Origin: a virus
Virus record (IMG/VR): IMGVR_UViG_3300043427_002137
Coordinates: 1-36,061 of that record
Length of the DNA stretch: 36,061 nt
Reading direction: 5' to 3' (one strand)
The position numbers and the translations under genes are program-made. This document shows, piece by piece, positions 17,263 through 25,442 of this stretch; position 1 is the first letter of the stretch, and each line of letters opens with the position of its first letter. The notes beneath the pieces were generated by a model. That model was not told the DNA's origin. It made no database searches and worked only from the letters and a program-made list of their open reading frames with translations.

Positions 17263-17700
17263 TTATCCTTGTATTAAAAATGTAACAGAATCGGTTTCTA
17301 TTTGATTATTAACTGAAAATGTTATATTCATTTCTGCTAAATTTCTATCTTTCATTTCATCTGTCATTCGTATATCAATTTCTCGTATACTAATATATGG
17401 TAACCAAAATGAAACAGCTTGAGTTATTGTATCTTGTATTTTTGTTTGAAACACACCATCTGTCATTGGTTCAAACAAAATCGAATGTAGACCAGTTCCA
17501 AAATTTGGTTGCATTATTCTCTCTCCCCTTCTTGTAGCAAGTAGATTTCGTAAATTAGATTTGGCTTGTTGATATGTTGTAAAAGCTTGTTCAAAGTATC
17601 CAGTATTACCTCTTTTTATCGGTAAAGTTAATCCATACGCACGATTATCTAAAGTTGGATCAGTTTCCTTAACAATTCTATTTCCAATTACATACGCCAT
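17263..17700 (-). CDS. Baseplate wedge protein, gp25-like
   Basis: A 145-residue protein of the GPW_gp25 family, which locks the sheath to the baseplate. The diagnostic region is at about 48-78: NLRNLLATRRGERIMQPNFG followed by TGLHSILFEP. The size is typical, at 130-150 residues. It is set 2 bases after the 204-residue gene and 7 bases before the gp6-like gene. Despite the old gp25 lysozyme label, no catalytic role is suggested. Confidence 0.9.
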   Translation of the reverse strand: MAYVIGNRIVKETDPTLDNRAYGLTLPIKRGNTGYFEQAFTTYQQAKSNLRNLLATRRGERIMQPNFGTGLHSILFEPMTDGVFQTKIQDTITQAVSFWLPYISIREIDIRMTDEMKDRNLAEMNITFSVNNQIETDSVTFLIQG

Positions 17701-17702
17701 TG

Positions 17703-18317
17703 TTACTTCTTAAACCTCTTAACTAATTGAGAGTAATCTCTATTCAATGCTTTATCTAAATGAGAAACTCCAGTTTGAACTCCTAATCCACCACCAGTAA
17801 CCATATCACCATAACCCATCTTTGATGCCATTTGATTTCTCATGGCTCCTAATCCTACTTGTGCAGTTACTGGATTATTAAATGTAAATGTTTCATCGAT
17901 ATCAGGTTCGGCATCCATATAACTTGGTACATAAGATGCAGCTTCTTGAATTGGTTGTTGATATGTATCTAAAATTGAAGACCCACCACCAAGACCACTT
18001 CTTTGAGCAGAACTAAATGGTTGAGTTTGGTTTAGTATTTCATTTAATACTGGATTTTTTGTAAACTCCTTTGTTTGTTTAGTTTGAACTTGTTGTCTAT
18101 CTTTTCGTAATACAGATTCTGCAAGAGCAAAAGGGTCAACTTCTTTTATGGGAGTTGTTACTTTGGTTTTGTTTTCTTTTAAAACTTTTGCAAATTTATT
18201 ATTAACTTCTTCTTCTAAAATCTTTGGAAAAATTTTAGTAAGAAAATGTTCTTGTTTTTTTGCTACCTCTGCTTCTACAAGTACTTTAATAATTTGTGCT
18301 AATTTTTTAGTATCCAT
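17703..18317 (-). CDS. Unknown protein at the head of the baseplate gene set
   Basis: A 204-residue protein with a charged helical N-terminus (about 1-50, Lys/Glu-rich, including AQIIKVLVEAEVAKKQEHF), a polar middle, and a Gly/Met-rich C-terminal third that includes QVGLGAMRNQMASKMGYGD. I do not recognise it, but it is the first gene after the phage promoter word at 18341-18350 (23 bases), and it is directly followed by gp25 and gp6. It probably acts in tail or baseplate assembly, for instance as a small chaperone or connector. No enzymatic motif is seen. Confidence 0.6.
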   Translation of the reverse strand: MDTKKLAQIIKVLVEAEVAKKQEHFLTKIFPKILEEEVNNKFAKVLKENKTKVTTPIKEVDPFALAESVLRKDRQQVQTKQTKEFTKNPVLNEILNQTQPFSSAQRSGLGGGSSILDTYQQPIQEAASYVPSYMDAEPDIDETFTFNNPVTAQVGLGAMRNQMASKMGYGDMVTGGGLGVQTGVSHLDKALNRDYSQLVKRFKK

Positions 18318-18340
18318 TTTTAAAATATATTATTTCACTA

Positions 18341-18350
18341 ATATAAATAT
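18341..18350 (-). promoter_or_regulatory. Phage-type promoter word ATATTTATAT
   Basis: Perfect copy 23 bases before the ATG at 18317, following the terminator of the receptor/lipoprotein cassette by 31 bases. It restarts transcription of the baseplate genes after the cassette. Confidence 0.6.
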
Positions 18351-18371
18351 GTGTTTTATGGATTTTGGGTT

Positions 18372-18404
18372 TTAAATAAAAAAAGGGAGAATAAATCTCC
18401 CTTT
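18372..18404 (-). terminator. Rho-independent terminator of the TonB-receptor/lipoprotein cassette
   Basis: On the minus strand AAAGGGAGA (18404-18396), a 5-base loop and TCTCCCTTT (18390-18382) make a perfect 9-bp stem, followed by TTTTATTTA. It begins 4 bases beyond the lipoprotein stop codon. It separates the cassette from the next tail genes. Confidence 0.88.
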
Positions 18405-18408
18405 AGTT

Positions 18409-19605
18409 TTAATTACCTTTTGATGGAAATCTAGTCCATCCATTACTCCAACTAGGTTTATCTAAACCATCCAATACAGATAGGATTTCCTTATTATTTT
18501 TACCTAACGCTAAAGTTTTAAGTTGGTCATTTGTTAGGATTGTGGTTGCTCTACTAATGAAATTTAGAGTAGGATTAAATGTTCCTACTGAATTGGTTTC
18601 AAATACTGAAACACCATCTTTTACGAATTGTGCAGTTTCATTACTTTCCAAACTCAATCCACCTTTCATCCATCCCCATACTATACTATTCTTCATTGTG
18701 AATTGTGTCCCTCTTCGGAATCTTAATCCTACATTGTGATTAGATAATGCAGTTGATACATTGGGTCCTACCAAAATCATATTGAATAACTTTGGATGTG
18801 TTAATGGTTGTGCAGATGAACCAGTTCCATCATTATCACACTCTATACCATTTCCAGCATCACCACTATCTACGAATTGAGGGTCTCTCTTTGCTACACC
18901 ATTTGTAATAGTCCCGGTGTATCCAAAATCAAAATCAAAATCATCATCAGCAGTTGCAAATGCATATAAGTTTTTAGCATTTACAGTTCCTCCAAAGAAC
19001 TCAAACGCATCATCGTTAGCATATATGGTTTGTACATTCTCTATAATCGTACCACTACCTACACCACCTAATGTTAATGCGTTGATTTCAGAGTTTGGAA
19101 GTGCTGCAATTCCTGCGTATTCAATCCTTACATATTTTAGAACACCACTATTATCGAAATCGTTGGTTCCACCGAATGCTCTACCAATACCACCTTCAAT
19201 AGTTGGTTCGGATGTTCTATTGGTTTTTGCTCTACCCAATATTACAATACCACCCCAATCACCAGGAGTTCTTTCACCTACTGCTTTACCAGATGTAAAT
19301 ACGATTGGTTTTGTTGCAGTTCCTTCTGCTATAATTTGTGCTCCTCTTTCAATTACTAATGCACCTTTCTCACTTATATCGGAAATGATTGTTGTTCCAG
19401 GTTGAATGATAAGTTTAGCACCATCGGTTACATACACATATCCTTTTAATGTCCACACTTTATCTGCGGTTAGTGTTGTGGTTGTGTTGATGTTACCAGT
19501 TAAGGTTGTTGATAGGGGAGTGTTGATAGGAGCATCATCTCCACCTAATTCTTTTTGGCAACTGAATAGTCCCAAGATTGCGAATAATACTAATAGTTTT
19601 CTCAT
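18409..19605 (-). CDS. Surface lipoprotein with parallel beta-helix, partner of the TonB receptor
   Basis: A 398-residue lipoprotein. The signal peptide MRKLLVLFAILGLFSC ends in a lipobox with the acylated cysteine at residue 16. The next residues, QKEL, resemble the flavobacterial surface-export signal (QK plus acidic residues), so it may be exposed on the cell surface. The mature part has repeated short strands with LIIQPGTTI and ALVIERGAQIIAEGTA, then PGDWGGIVILG, typical of a right-handed parallel beta-helix found in Bacteroidetes lipoproteins. It is not SusD-like, since SusD is helical. Its ATG overlaps the receptor's TGA by 4 bases (ATGA), so the two are translationally coupled, and a terminator follows it. 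A 60-base sample (18841-18900) contains 27 G/C, richer than most of the window. Substrate unknown. Confidence 0.85.
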   Translation of the reverse strand: MRKLLVLFAILGLFSCQKELGGDDAPINTPLSTTLTGNINTTTTLTADKVWTLKGYVYVTDGAKLIIQPGTTIISDISEKGALVIERGAQIIAEGTATKPIVFTSGKAVGERTPGDWGGIVILGRAKTNRTSEPTIEGGIGRAFGGTNDFDNSGVLKYVRIEYAGIAALPNSEINALTLGGVGSGTIIENVQTIYANDDAFEFFGGTVNAKNLYAFATADDDFDFDFGYTGTITNGVAKRDPQFVDSGDAGNGIECDNDGTGSSAQPLTHPKLFNMILVGPNVSTALSNHNVGLRFRRGTQFTMKNSIVWGWMKGGLSLESNETAQFVKDGVSVFETNSVGTFNPTLNFISRATTILTNDQLKTLALGKNNKEILSVLDGLDKPSWSNGWTRFPSKGN

Positions 19606-22079
19606 AATGTTAAATTTAGTGTTAGTGAAATTGTTTGTTCGTTGTTTGTTTTGATTAAATTTCTGTTTTGTACTTTTTGATAATAGATTGATGATTGGCC
19701 AAATACATCACCTATTGCCAATTTGATTTCTCCGTTTTTAAGTTTATGTAAAAAGGTTATATCCAATACATCTCTACTATTCTCAAAAATGTCTGGATAA
19801 CCCTGAAATCCTACTGCTGATATTCTATCTCCTACTCTGTTATGTGTTATATTAAGTGTGTTTTTATTTTTATGGATATTGACACCACCATTTACCACAT
19901 AGTTTGACTGTCCTTGTAATTGTCTTTTAGTTCCACCAACTTCCACCTCCGAGTTCATTAGTGAAGTATTTGTATACACATCCAACCATTCGGTAATGGT
20001 TTTACGAAACTCCAACTCAACTCCATAAAGAAGTGCATCATCAGGATTTGTATAGGTTAGTAGCAAATTGGATGGAACTGACCCATCTGCTACGATTTGT
20101 TCTATTGGTCTAATGAATTGTTTACCAAATAAGGATACTGAAATGTTCTCACCCATAGTTGGATATAATTCCCACTTCATATCTACATTGTATATGTCCG
20201 TTTTTTCCAAGTTTGAATTACCCAATATCTGTGCGTTTCTCACAAAATCATAGTACGCAAAATTAGCTACTTCTCTAAACTCAGGTCTTGCTAATGTTTT
20301 ACTTACCGAAAATCTATACTTTGTTTTATCCAAATTATATGAAAGATTTAGTGATGGTAGAACATCTAAATACTCTCTATTCACATTTACCTTTCCACCA
20401 CTAAAATCTGCAGTAGATACATCAAATAGGTTATACTCACCTCTCACACCTGTATTTAGTTTCCACTTACCCCATTCGTTTTCATACATTGAGTATAAAG
20501 AACCTAAATCAAAATCGGCAGTATATCTATCGGTATTGTTTGTTATCTCATCCATCAAATCTGCTGCAGTGTATCTAAAAACTCTGGCATTAAACCCTCT
20601 AATCTTTTTTAGATACCCACCACCAACTTTTATGTTACCCAAATCTTTGTTAAGGTTACCATTGAAACTATTCTCATCCATAATCGACCAGAAACGATAG
20701 GTATCTCTCCAAGCAGTAGTGTATGGTTCATCCACACCCAATGATTTGGTGATTGGATTTACTCTATAATCAGGTTGTTCTCTAAAAATAAAATTATATC
20801 CTAAATTGAAATCCCAAGTCCTAATCTTTCCATCAAATTGAGAATTAATTACAACATTGTTTATATGATTGGATGAATTGGTTAATACATCTTGTAGGTT
20901 ATCATAATTTTCACCACTACGGGTTAAGTAGGTATTATCCTCTTGATAATTTACTAATGTTTTCCAACTATATCTACTTTCACCCAAATATGTCAAGTTT
21001 AATAACCCATTTGTGGAAAATCTTTTTGTGTAAAGGATATCTTTATAATCGTATGCTAATTCAGTTGATGATTGGTAATCCTGTCTTTCAATATTATTTA
21101 GTGTGAATGAGTTTCTGATTGTTGAACTGAATAGCGAATTAAACTTACCTTTTGTATATCCAAAGGATAGTCCACCATTTAGATTTGGAATTGATTGAAA
21201 ATCCGTTTGGGTTGGGTTGCCGATTTGTTTTGTAAATAATCTCTTATCACCATTACCACTAATTCGGTATTTGTAGGTAGAAGGGAATGTGGAAGGGAAA
21301 TCGGTAGCTTGAACTAACTTAAAATCTCTAAAAGTTGAAACCGACCCCCAACCACTTCCCGATGATATATTGAAAAAATTATCAGATACTTCCTTAGTTG
21401 TAATTTGTACCAACCCACCACTCCAATCACCTGGTTGATTTGCAGATGCTGATTTAGATACTATAATGTTATCAATTAATGCGGTTGGGATTATATCAAA
21501 TGAAAATGCTCTCCTATCAGGTTCGGTTGATGGTAGAAGTGTTTTGTTTAGGATAGCAGAGTTGTATCTATCTGCCAATCCTCTTATCAATACAAACTTA
21601 TCATTTTGGATTGTCACACCACTCACTCTTTTAAGAGCATCTCCAACATTTCTATCGGGTGTTTTCTTAATGAAATCTATTGATACACCATCCGATACTA
21701 CTGATGAATTACGAATGGATTTTACAACTGAAACATCACTTACTTTCTGTCCAATTGCTTGTATTGTAACTTCTGTTAATTCAGTAGTTTCTTCTTCTAA
21801 TAGGATGTCTAATTGGATATTATCTTTTACATCTATTTGTTTTATAAAAGTTTTATATCCTAAAAATGATGCTCTTACTTCGTAAACACCAGTTGGAATA
21901 CTTATTTCGTAATTCGAATCTATATTAGAAGCAACACCTGATACTTTACCATCTGAATTTGTGAAAAGTATGTTTACAAATGGAAGTGGTTCTTTGATAG
22001 ATTTTGTAGAACCTTTAATGGTTACTTGGGAAAATAATAGATTCGGTAAAAGTAATAATAATAAAAATAAGCGTTTCAT
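19602..22079 (-). CDS. TonB-dependent outer-membrane receptor
   Basis: A full-length 825-residue outer-membrane transporter that would move a scarce nutrient inwards using TonB energy. Order of parts: signal peptide 1-17 (MKRLFLLLLLLPNLLFS), carboxypeptidase-regulatory-like domain about 19-105 (PFVNILFTNSDGKVSG to LLEEETTELTEV), plug about 115-235 (GDALKRVSGVTIQ, then RGLADRYNSAILN and STEPDRRAFSFD), and a 22-strand-like barrel to the end (closing TISLTLNLTL). The N-terminal extra domain is typical of Bacteroidetes. ATG 22079 is chosen because the next candidate upstream (22088) is a TTG that adds only ITM before the signal peptide. The gene sits inside the phage tail operon, on the same strand as its neighbours, without frameshift. 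The substrate cannot be read from sequence. Confidence 0.92.
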   Translation of the reverse strand: MKRLFLLLLLLPNLLFSQVTIKGSTKSIKEPLPFVNILFTNSDGKVSGVASNIDSNYEISIPTGVYEVRASFLGYKTFIKQIDVKDNIQLDILLEEETTELTEVTIQAIGQKVSDVSVVKSIRNSSVVSDGVSIDFIKKTPDRNVGDALKRVSGVTIQNDKFVLIRGLADRYNSAILNKTLLPSTEPDRRAFSFDIIPTALIDNIIVSKSASANQPGDWSGGLVQITTKEVSDNFFNISSGSGWGSVSTFRDFKLVQATDFPSTFPSTYKYRISGNGDKRLFTKQIGNPTQTDFQSIPNLNGGLSFGYTKGKFNSLFSSTIRNSFTLNNIERQDYQSSTELAYDYKDILYTKRFSTNGLLNLTYLGESRYSWKTLVNYQEDNTYLTRSGENYDNLQDVLTNSSNHINNVVINSQFDGKIRTWDFNLGYNFIFREQPDYRVNPITKSLGVDEPYTTAWRDTYRFWSIMDENSFNGNLNKDLGNIKVGGGYLKKIRGFNARVFRYTAADLMDEITNNTDRYTADFDLGSLYSMYENEWGKWKLNTGVRGEYNLFDVSTADFSGGKVNVNREYLDVLPSLNLSYNLDKTKYRFSVSKTLARPEFREVANFAYYDFVRNAQILGNSNLEKTDIYNVDMKWELYPTMGENISVSLFGKQFIRPIEQIVADGSVPSNLLLTYTNPDDALLYGVELEFRKTITEWLDVYTNTSLMNSEVEVGGTKRQLQGQSNYVVNGGVNIHKNKNTLNITHNRVGDRISAVGFQGYPDIFENSRDVLDITFLHKLKNGEIKLAIGDVFGQSSIYYQKVQNRNLIKTNNEQTISLTLNLTL

Positions 22080-22106
22080 AGTTATCAAGTTAGTTCCCCA
22101 ATAACT

Positions 22107-22120
22107 ATATTTCGAAATAT
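22107..22120. promoter_or_regulatory. 14-bp perfect palindrome upstream of the TonB receptor
   Basis: The sequence ATATTTCGAAATAT is a perfect dyad, 27 bases before the receptor ATG, in the 98-base gap between the 246-residue gene and the receptor. No exact host or phage promoter word is visible in this gap. The dyad could be an operator for a dimeric repressor, or a weak hairpin in the leader. Confidence 0.45.
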
Positions 22121-22177
22121 TTAAAATTTTAACTTTTAGATTATCAAATTATTAATAAATTGTTTATTTTTTATATT

Positions 22178-22918
22178 CTATTGTTGATTTTCTTTGGCTG
22201 CTAATTTTAATGCATCTAAGTGACCAGTACCACGTGGAACTTTTGTGGTATCCCTATCAACATTTGAACCTCGTGTTGAATCCGGTCCAACATATAAATT
22301 TTTACTTGGAACTCCGTTATCAATAGCAGATTCCATATTTCTTCTACCAACTGTATCTACGGTGTATGGTTCAACCAAAAATACTTTTGTTTTATCTAAA
22401 TTTGGATCATCAATTAACCCAGTTATTCGTTGACATCCAGCACTAAATAGGAATATTGGTATTTTTGGATTTAATTTTAAAACTTGTTTAATAGCAGGAA
22501 GATTGGTTGTTTCAAATGTAAAAGATTTAATTATTGCATCGGGAGTATATGCATTTTTAAATGCATTTACTTGTGAATTAAAAGAAATAGCACTTACTAA
22601 TCCAGATACAAATATTACATCAACATTAGTATCACTTTCAGGTTCACTTCCACCAGGTGATGGTGAAGGTGAAGGAGATGGTGATGGTGATGGAGGAGTT
22701 TGGTTATTTCTAGCCTCATTCTCCTTTTGTTGTTTATCATATTCATCAGGAGTTGGAATCGTATATCCTGTCCAATTAACTACACCCGGTTGTAAGGTGG
22801 GTGATGGTGTATAAGTACATGAAGTAATATATGTCCCACCTATTGTTTGTAAATGAGATTCTATAAGTTTGATTAAATTATCAATAAATTCTTCGCTATC
22901 TAATATTGGTTGTGCCAT
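22178..22918 (-). CDS. Tail-region protein with Pro/Ser linker and hydrolase-like C-terminal domain
   Basis: A 246-residue protein. Residues 1-60 form an N-terminal helical plus beta region; 74-91 is a (PS)n linker ending in GG; 98-240 is an alpha/beta domain. In the latter, VIFVSGLVSA then IPIFLFSAGC (S159), VEPY (E183) and GHLDAL (H233) appear in the Ser-acid-His order of an alpha/beta-hydrolase, although the usual first Gly of the nucleophile elbow is absent. A specific function cannot be named. It is placed between the M15 peptidase and the TonB receptor, with a 13-base gap from the former, so it belongs to the tail transcript. Esterase or glycan deacetylase activity on the host surface would suit a tail hydrolase. 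Confidence 0.55.
   Translation of the reverse strand: MAQPILDSEEFIDNLIKLIESHLQTIGGTYITSCTYTPSPTLQPGVVNWTGYTIPTPDEYDKQQKENEARNNQTPPSPSPSPSPSPSPGGSEPESDTNVDVIFVSGLVSAISFNSQVNAFKNAYTPDAIIKSFTFETTNLPAIKQVLKLNPKIPIFLFSAGCQRITGLIDDPNLDKTKVFLVEPYTVDTVGRRNMESAIDNGVPSKNLYVGPDSTRGSNVDRDTTKVPRGTGHLDALKLAAKENQQ
22656..22696 (-). repeat. Low-complexity Pro-Ser coding repeat
   Basis: Near-hexameric repeats of ggtgat/ggtgaa on the plus strand code for alternating Pro and Ser in the linker of the 246-residue protein. The repeat is in frame and could vary in copy number. Confidence 0.7.
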
Positions 22919-22931
22919 ATACGTATTTTAT

Positions 22932-24212
22932 TTAACCAAATGGTTTTACAAAACTAGGTTTACCATTCCAAACACCTTCATATAATGAGATGTGCATTGC
23001 ATCATGAGATGTGAGCCATTGGAGTACACCACCACCATGTTTTAATATAATTTCTACAACTTTACAATATCCCAAGTCAAACTCGTTGTAATCTCTCTTT
23101 TTTATACCAGTTTCTGGATTATAAATTCCATCATCTTTAAATTGTGTTTTCCACGGATATATAGCAGTATTCATATCCATTCCACACCCCCATGCGTGGT
23201 TTGATAATGAAGTACCACCTGTTACATTTCGAACTGCAAATCCTCCATGTTGTCTTTCACCTTTAGCAGTAGGTGGGGCTAAATAAATATCCAACCCTAA
23301 TGATTTAATTTCATCAAAAGCAGGTTGTATTAATTTTACAAGATCTACATGAAGAGGAGTTGTATAATCAACACCAGATGCCCGATAATTAAGGTTTGTT
23401 ATATATTTTTTTATGAACTCAGGATTATGTACATACCATATTCTACCACCCGCATCAGGTCCTTTGCTAATTTCAAAATTACCAGGTGTACCTTTTGCCG
23501 GCCAAAGTTCTCCTCTACCAGCTAATTGAAATAAATCCGAATCGGATAATGTAGATCTACCTCTTGTGTTTCTTTTACCTTGATTACTTCTTGCAGCTCC
23601 TCTTCTAATTTCCCGAGTATCAGCTGCTCTTTCAACATTTCCTCCACCAAAATTAATTGCATAACCACTAAATTCTGTATTGCCTTGTCTTTGGTCATCT
23701 TCCTCTTCTTCTATTTCTAGTAAAGTTAAATTTTCTTGAAGTGACTGATTTTCTAAATCATTATCAAAACCATCATCAACTCCATCCTCTTCTGTTTCTT
23801 CTGGTGGAATAACTTGATTATCACGTCCATTCCATGTACCTGTATTGGTTATACTATTTGATACTTGTGCTATGTGAATTGCAGGTGCTGGAATTGCCGT
23901 TGGTAATGGAGGTGGAAATAAATTCATAGTAGCACCTGTCCAATATGCTTGAAACACGGGTCCGAGATTTGTGTATAATGGATGTTCTCCTGCCGATTGT
24001 TGAAAAGCAGTATTAAGAACACCTATTAAAGTACTCTCCATTAATTCAGTATTTCCAGTTGATACCGTGATTTTATTAATCATATCATATCCCTTGTGAA
24101 CCAACGAATCGTATTCTTGTACTAATTTTTTTGCAAAATCTTCCTTAGAACCAATTGCTCGTTGGTTTCTCATATAAGAAAGCATATTTTGTTTAAAAAT
24201 ATCGTATGACAT
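22932..24212 (-). CDS. Tail-associated M15 D-alanyl-D-alanine carboxypeptidase-like peptidase
   Basis: A 426-residue protein. The N-terminal 130 residues are a phage-type helical region with a Pro-rich segment (FPPPLPTAIPAPA); an acidic linker follows at about 138-175. The C-terminal domain (about 270-415) has the M15/VanY-like zinc site: SNHAWGCGMDMN gives H339 and D346, and DAMHISL gives H407 with D404 nearby as a possible catalytic acid. This fold cuts peptidoglycan stem peptides. The gene starts directly after the spike gene, suggesting a virion-borne enzyme that opens the cell wall during infection rather than the main lysis enzyme. ATG 24212 abuts the spike stop codon. Confidence 0.8.
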   Translation of the reverse strand: MSYDIFKQNMLSYMRNQRAIGSKEDFAKKLVQEYDSLVHKGYDMINKITVSTGNTELMESTLIGVLNTAFQQSAGEHPLYTNLGPVFQAYWTGATMNLFPPPLPTAIPAPAIHIAQVSNSITNTGTWNGRDNQVIPPEETEEDGVDDGFDNDLENQSLQENLTLLEIEEEEDDQRQGNTEFSGYAINFGGGNVERAADTREIRRGAARSNQGKRNTRGRSTLSDSDLFQLAGRGELWPAKGTPGNFEISKGPDAGGRIWYVHNPEFIKKYITNLNYRASGVDYTTPLHVDLVKLIQPAFDEIKSLGLDIYLAPPTAKGERQHGGFAVRNVTGGTSLSNHAWGCGMDMNTAIYPWKTQFKDDGIYNPETGIKKRDYNEFDLGYCKVVEIILKHGGGVLQWLTSHDAMHISLYEGVWNGKPSFVKPFG

Positions 24213-25442
24213 TTATTCAGTAAAGTTTTGAGTGGATAACATATTTACTAAGTTTGCTTTTAAATCATTAAACTCAGTTTTATTTTCAGGTCCTATTGCA
24301 GTAGGTCCCGCGGGAGTTTTATACACTTGTTCGTTGATTAAATCAATCAATGTCTCCAAAATTTGTTTTAATATATTACCTCTAACTAGGGGTTCTACCT
24401 CACTTGTATTGGGAGACCGTCCATTCGTATCGGTATTTAAAAAAATCTTACCATTGCCTGTATTTACCGAAAAGTTTGAACTAGTTCTATCAGTTGTAAT
24501 ATTTACATTACCCCCAAAATCTAAATCGGCTCCAAGACCATTATCAATTGAAAATTTACCATCAGAAATAAATCCATAATTACCTCGAGAATGGAAAATC
24601 ATATTACCTGTTTTAGCAGATAAAATAATTCTGTCAGAGTTTAATATTAATTGATTACCATCTAGTTTAGTAGGATAATTTTCAAACTTTATTTTATCTT
24701 GTATAGTTGTTGCTGTAAAATTTGATTGATACTGATTACTGCCAAATAAAATCGTAGAACCATCTTGATTTATATCTTCTTCTATTTTGGAATTTTGTTT
24801 TGTACCAACAACACCTTGACCATTTCTGATAATAATTGTTGGAGAAAAAACATTATTAGGATTATTATATGCACTCATACGAATTGATTGTCCAAATCGT
24901 GATTGCGTAATTTTATCACCTTCGTATGGTTTTAAATCATTTATATTATTTTCAGTAAAATACGTTCCAAATGTGGAAGTTCTATTTTGATTAGTTGTAC
25001 TAGCATTAGGTGTGCCTGTTGCGCCTACTTCTCTAAAATCACTAGACTTATTACCAGTATTACTATTATCTTCGTTTGGAAATGTAACTAAATCGATATT
25101 TAATTGTGCATTACCTAAGTTTAAACTATTACCAGGTATTCTTTCGTAATAACGATTTTCACCCTTTACAACTAATTTAACGGTCTCACCTACAATTGGT
25201 AAATTTAAGTTGTAGTTATCGTGAGGTCTAATAATTGTATTTGGTTTATTTCTTGCAACCTCCCATGTTTTTCGTACAACAACCGCACCAATTAAGTTAA
25301 GATTTTTATCCTCAAAATTTTCATTATCTAGATCTAAATCGGATAAATAAATGTCATCGGTTTCAGTTATAACGTGTATTACCGTAGCAACTGATTCGTT
25401 TTTGTTAGATTTAAATTGTTTACTATGTAATCTATTAAGCAT
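24213..25442 (-). CDS. Baseplate hub/spike protein, gp5-like
   Basis: A 409-residue protein. The first 110 residues look like an OB-type beta barrel region (VIHVITETDDIYLSDLDLD, then LPIVGETVKLVVKGENRYY). A middle section of Asn/Ser-rich strands leads to a beta-helix-like part at about 260-330, with short repeats such as LILNSDRIILSAKTG, MIFHSRGNYGF and NVNITTD. This layout fits the central membrane-piercing spike of contractile tails. The last 50 residues are helical. It overlaps the upstream coiled-coil gene by 8 bases and abuts the M15 gene, so spike and peptidase are a pair as in T4 gp5, but encoded separately. Confidence 0.7.
   Translation of the reverse strand: MLNRLHSKQFKSNKNESVATVIHVITETDDIYLSDLDLDNENFEDKNLNLIGAVVVRKTWEVARNKPNTIIRPHDNYNLNLPIVGETVKLVVKGENRYYERIPGNSLNLGNAQLNIDLVTFPNEDNSNTGNKSSDFREVGATGTPNASTTNQNRTSTFGTYFTENNINDLKPYEGDKITQSRFGQSIRMSAYNNPNNVFSPTIIIRNGQGVVGTKQNSKIEEDINQDGSTILFGSNQYQSNFTATTIQDKIKFENYPTKLDGNQLILNSDRIILSAKTGNMIFHSRGNYGFISDGKFSIDNGLGADLDFGGNVNITTDRTSSNFSVNTGNGKIFLNTDTNGRSPNTSEVEPLVRGNILKQILETLIDLINEQVYKTPAGPTAIGPENKTEFNDLKANLVNMLSTQNFTE

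Noticed and set aside
17263-17700. Lysozyme activity for the gp25-like protein
   Set aside because: The old family label suggests lysozyme, but the conserved residues are those of the structural sheath-lock protein.
18917-19405. Long plus-strand open frames such as the 162-codon one inside the lipoprotein gene
   Set aside because: They are antisense shadows of well-supported minus-strand genes, with no promoter, ribosome site or recognisable motif.
18409-19605. SusD-type lipoprotein partner
   Set aside because: SusD proteins are helical and TPR-like; this protein has the strand repeats of a beta-helix, so the pair is SusC/D-like only in layout.
18409-22079. The window is a host chromosome segment or a chimeric contig because it has a TonB receptor
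   Set aside because: Both sides of the pair are tail genes on the same strand with tight spacing, the pair has its own terminator followed by the recurrent phage promoter word, and no junction anomaly is visible. Read mapping would still be the decisive test.
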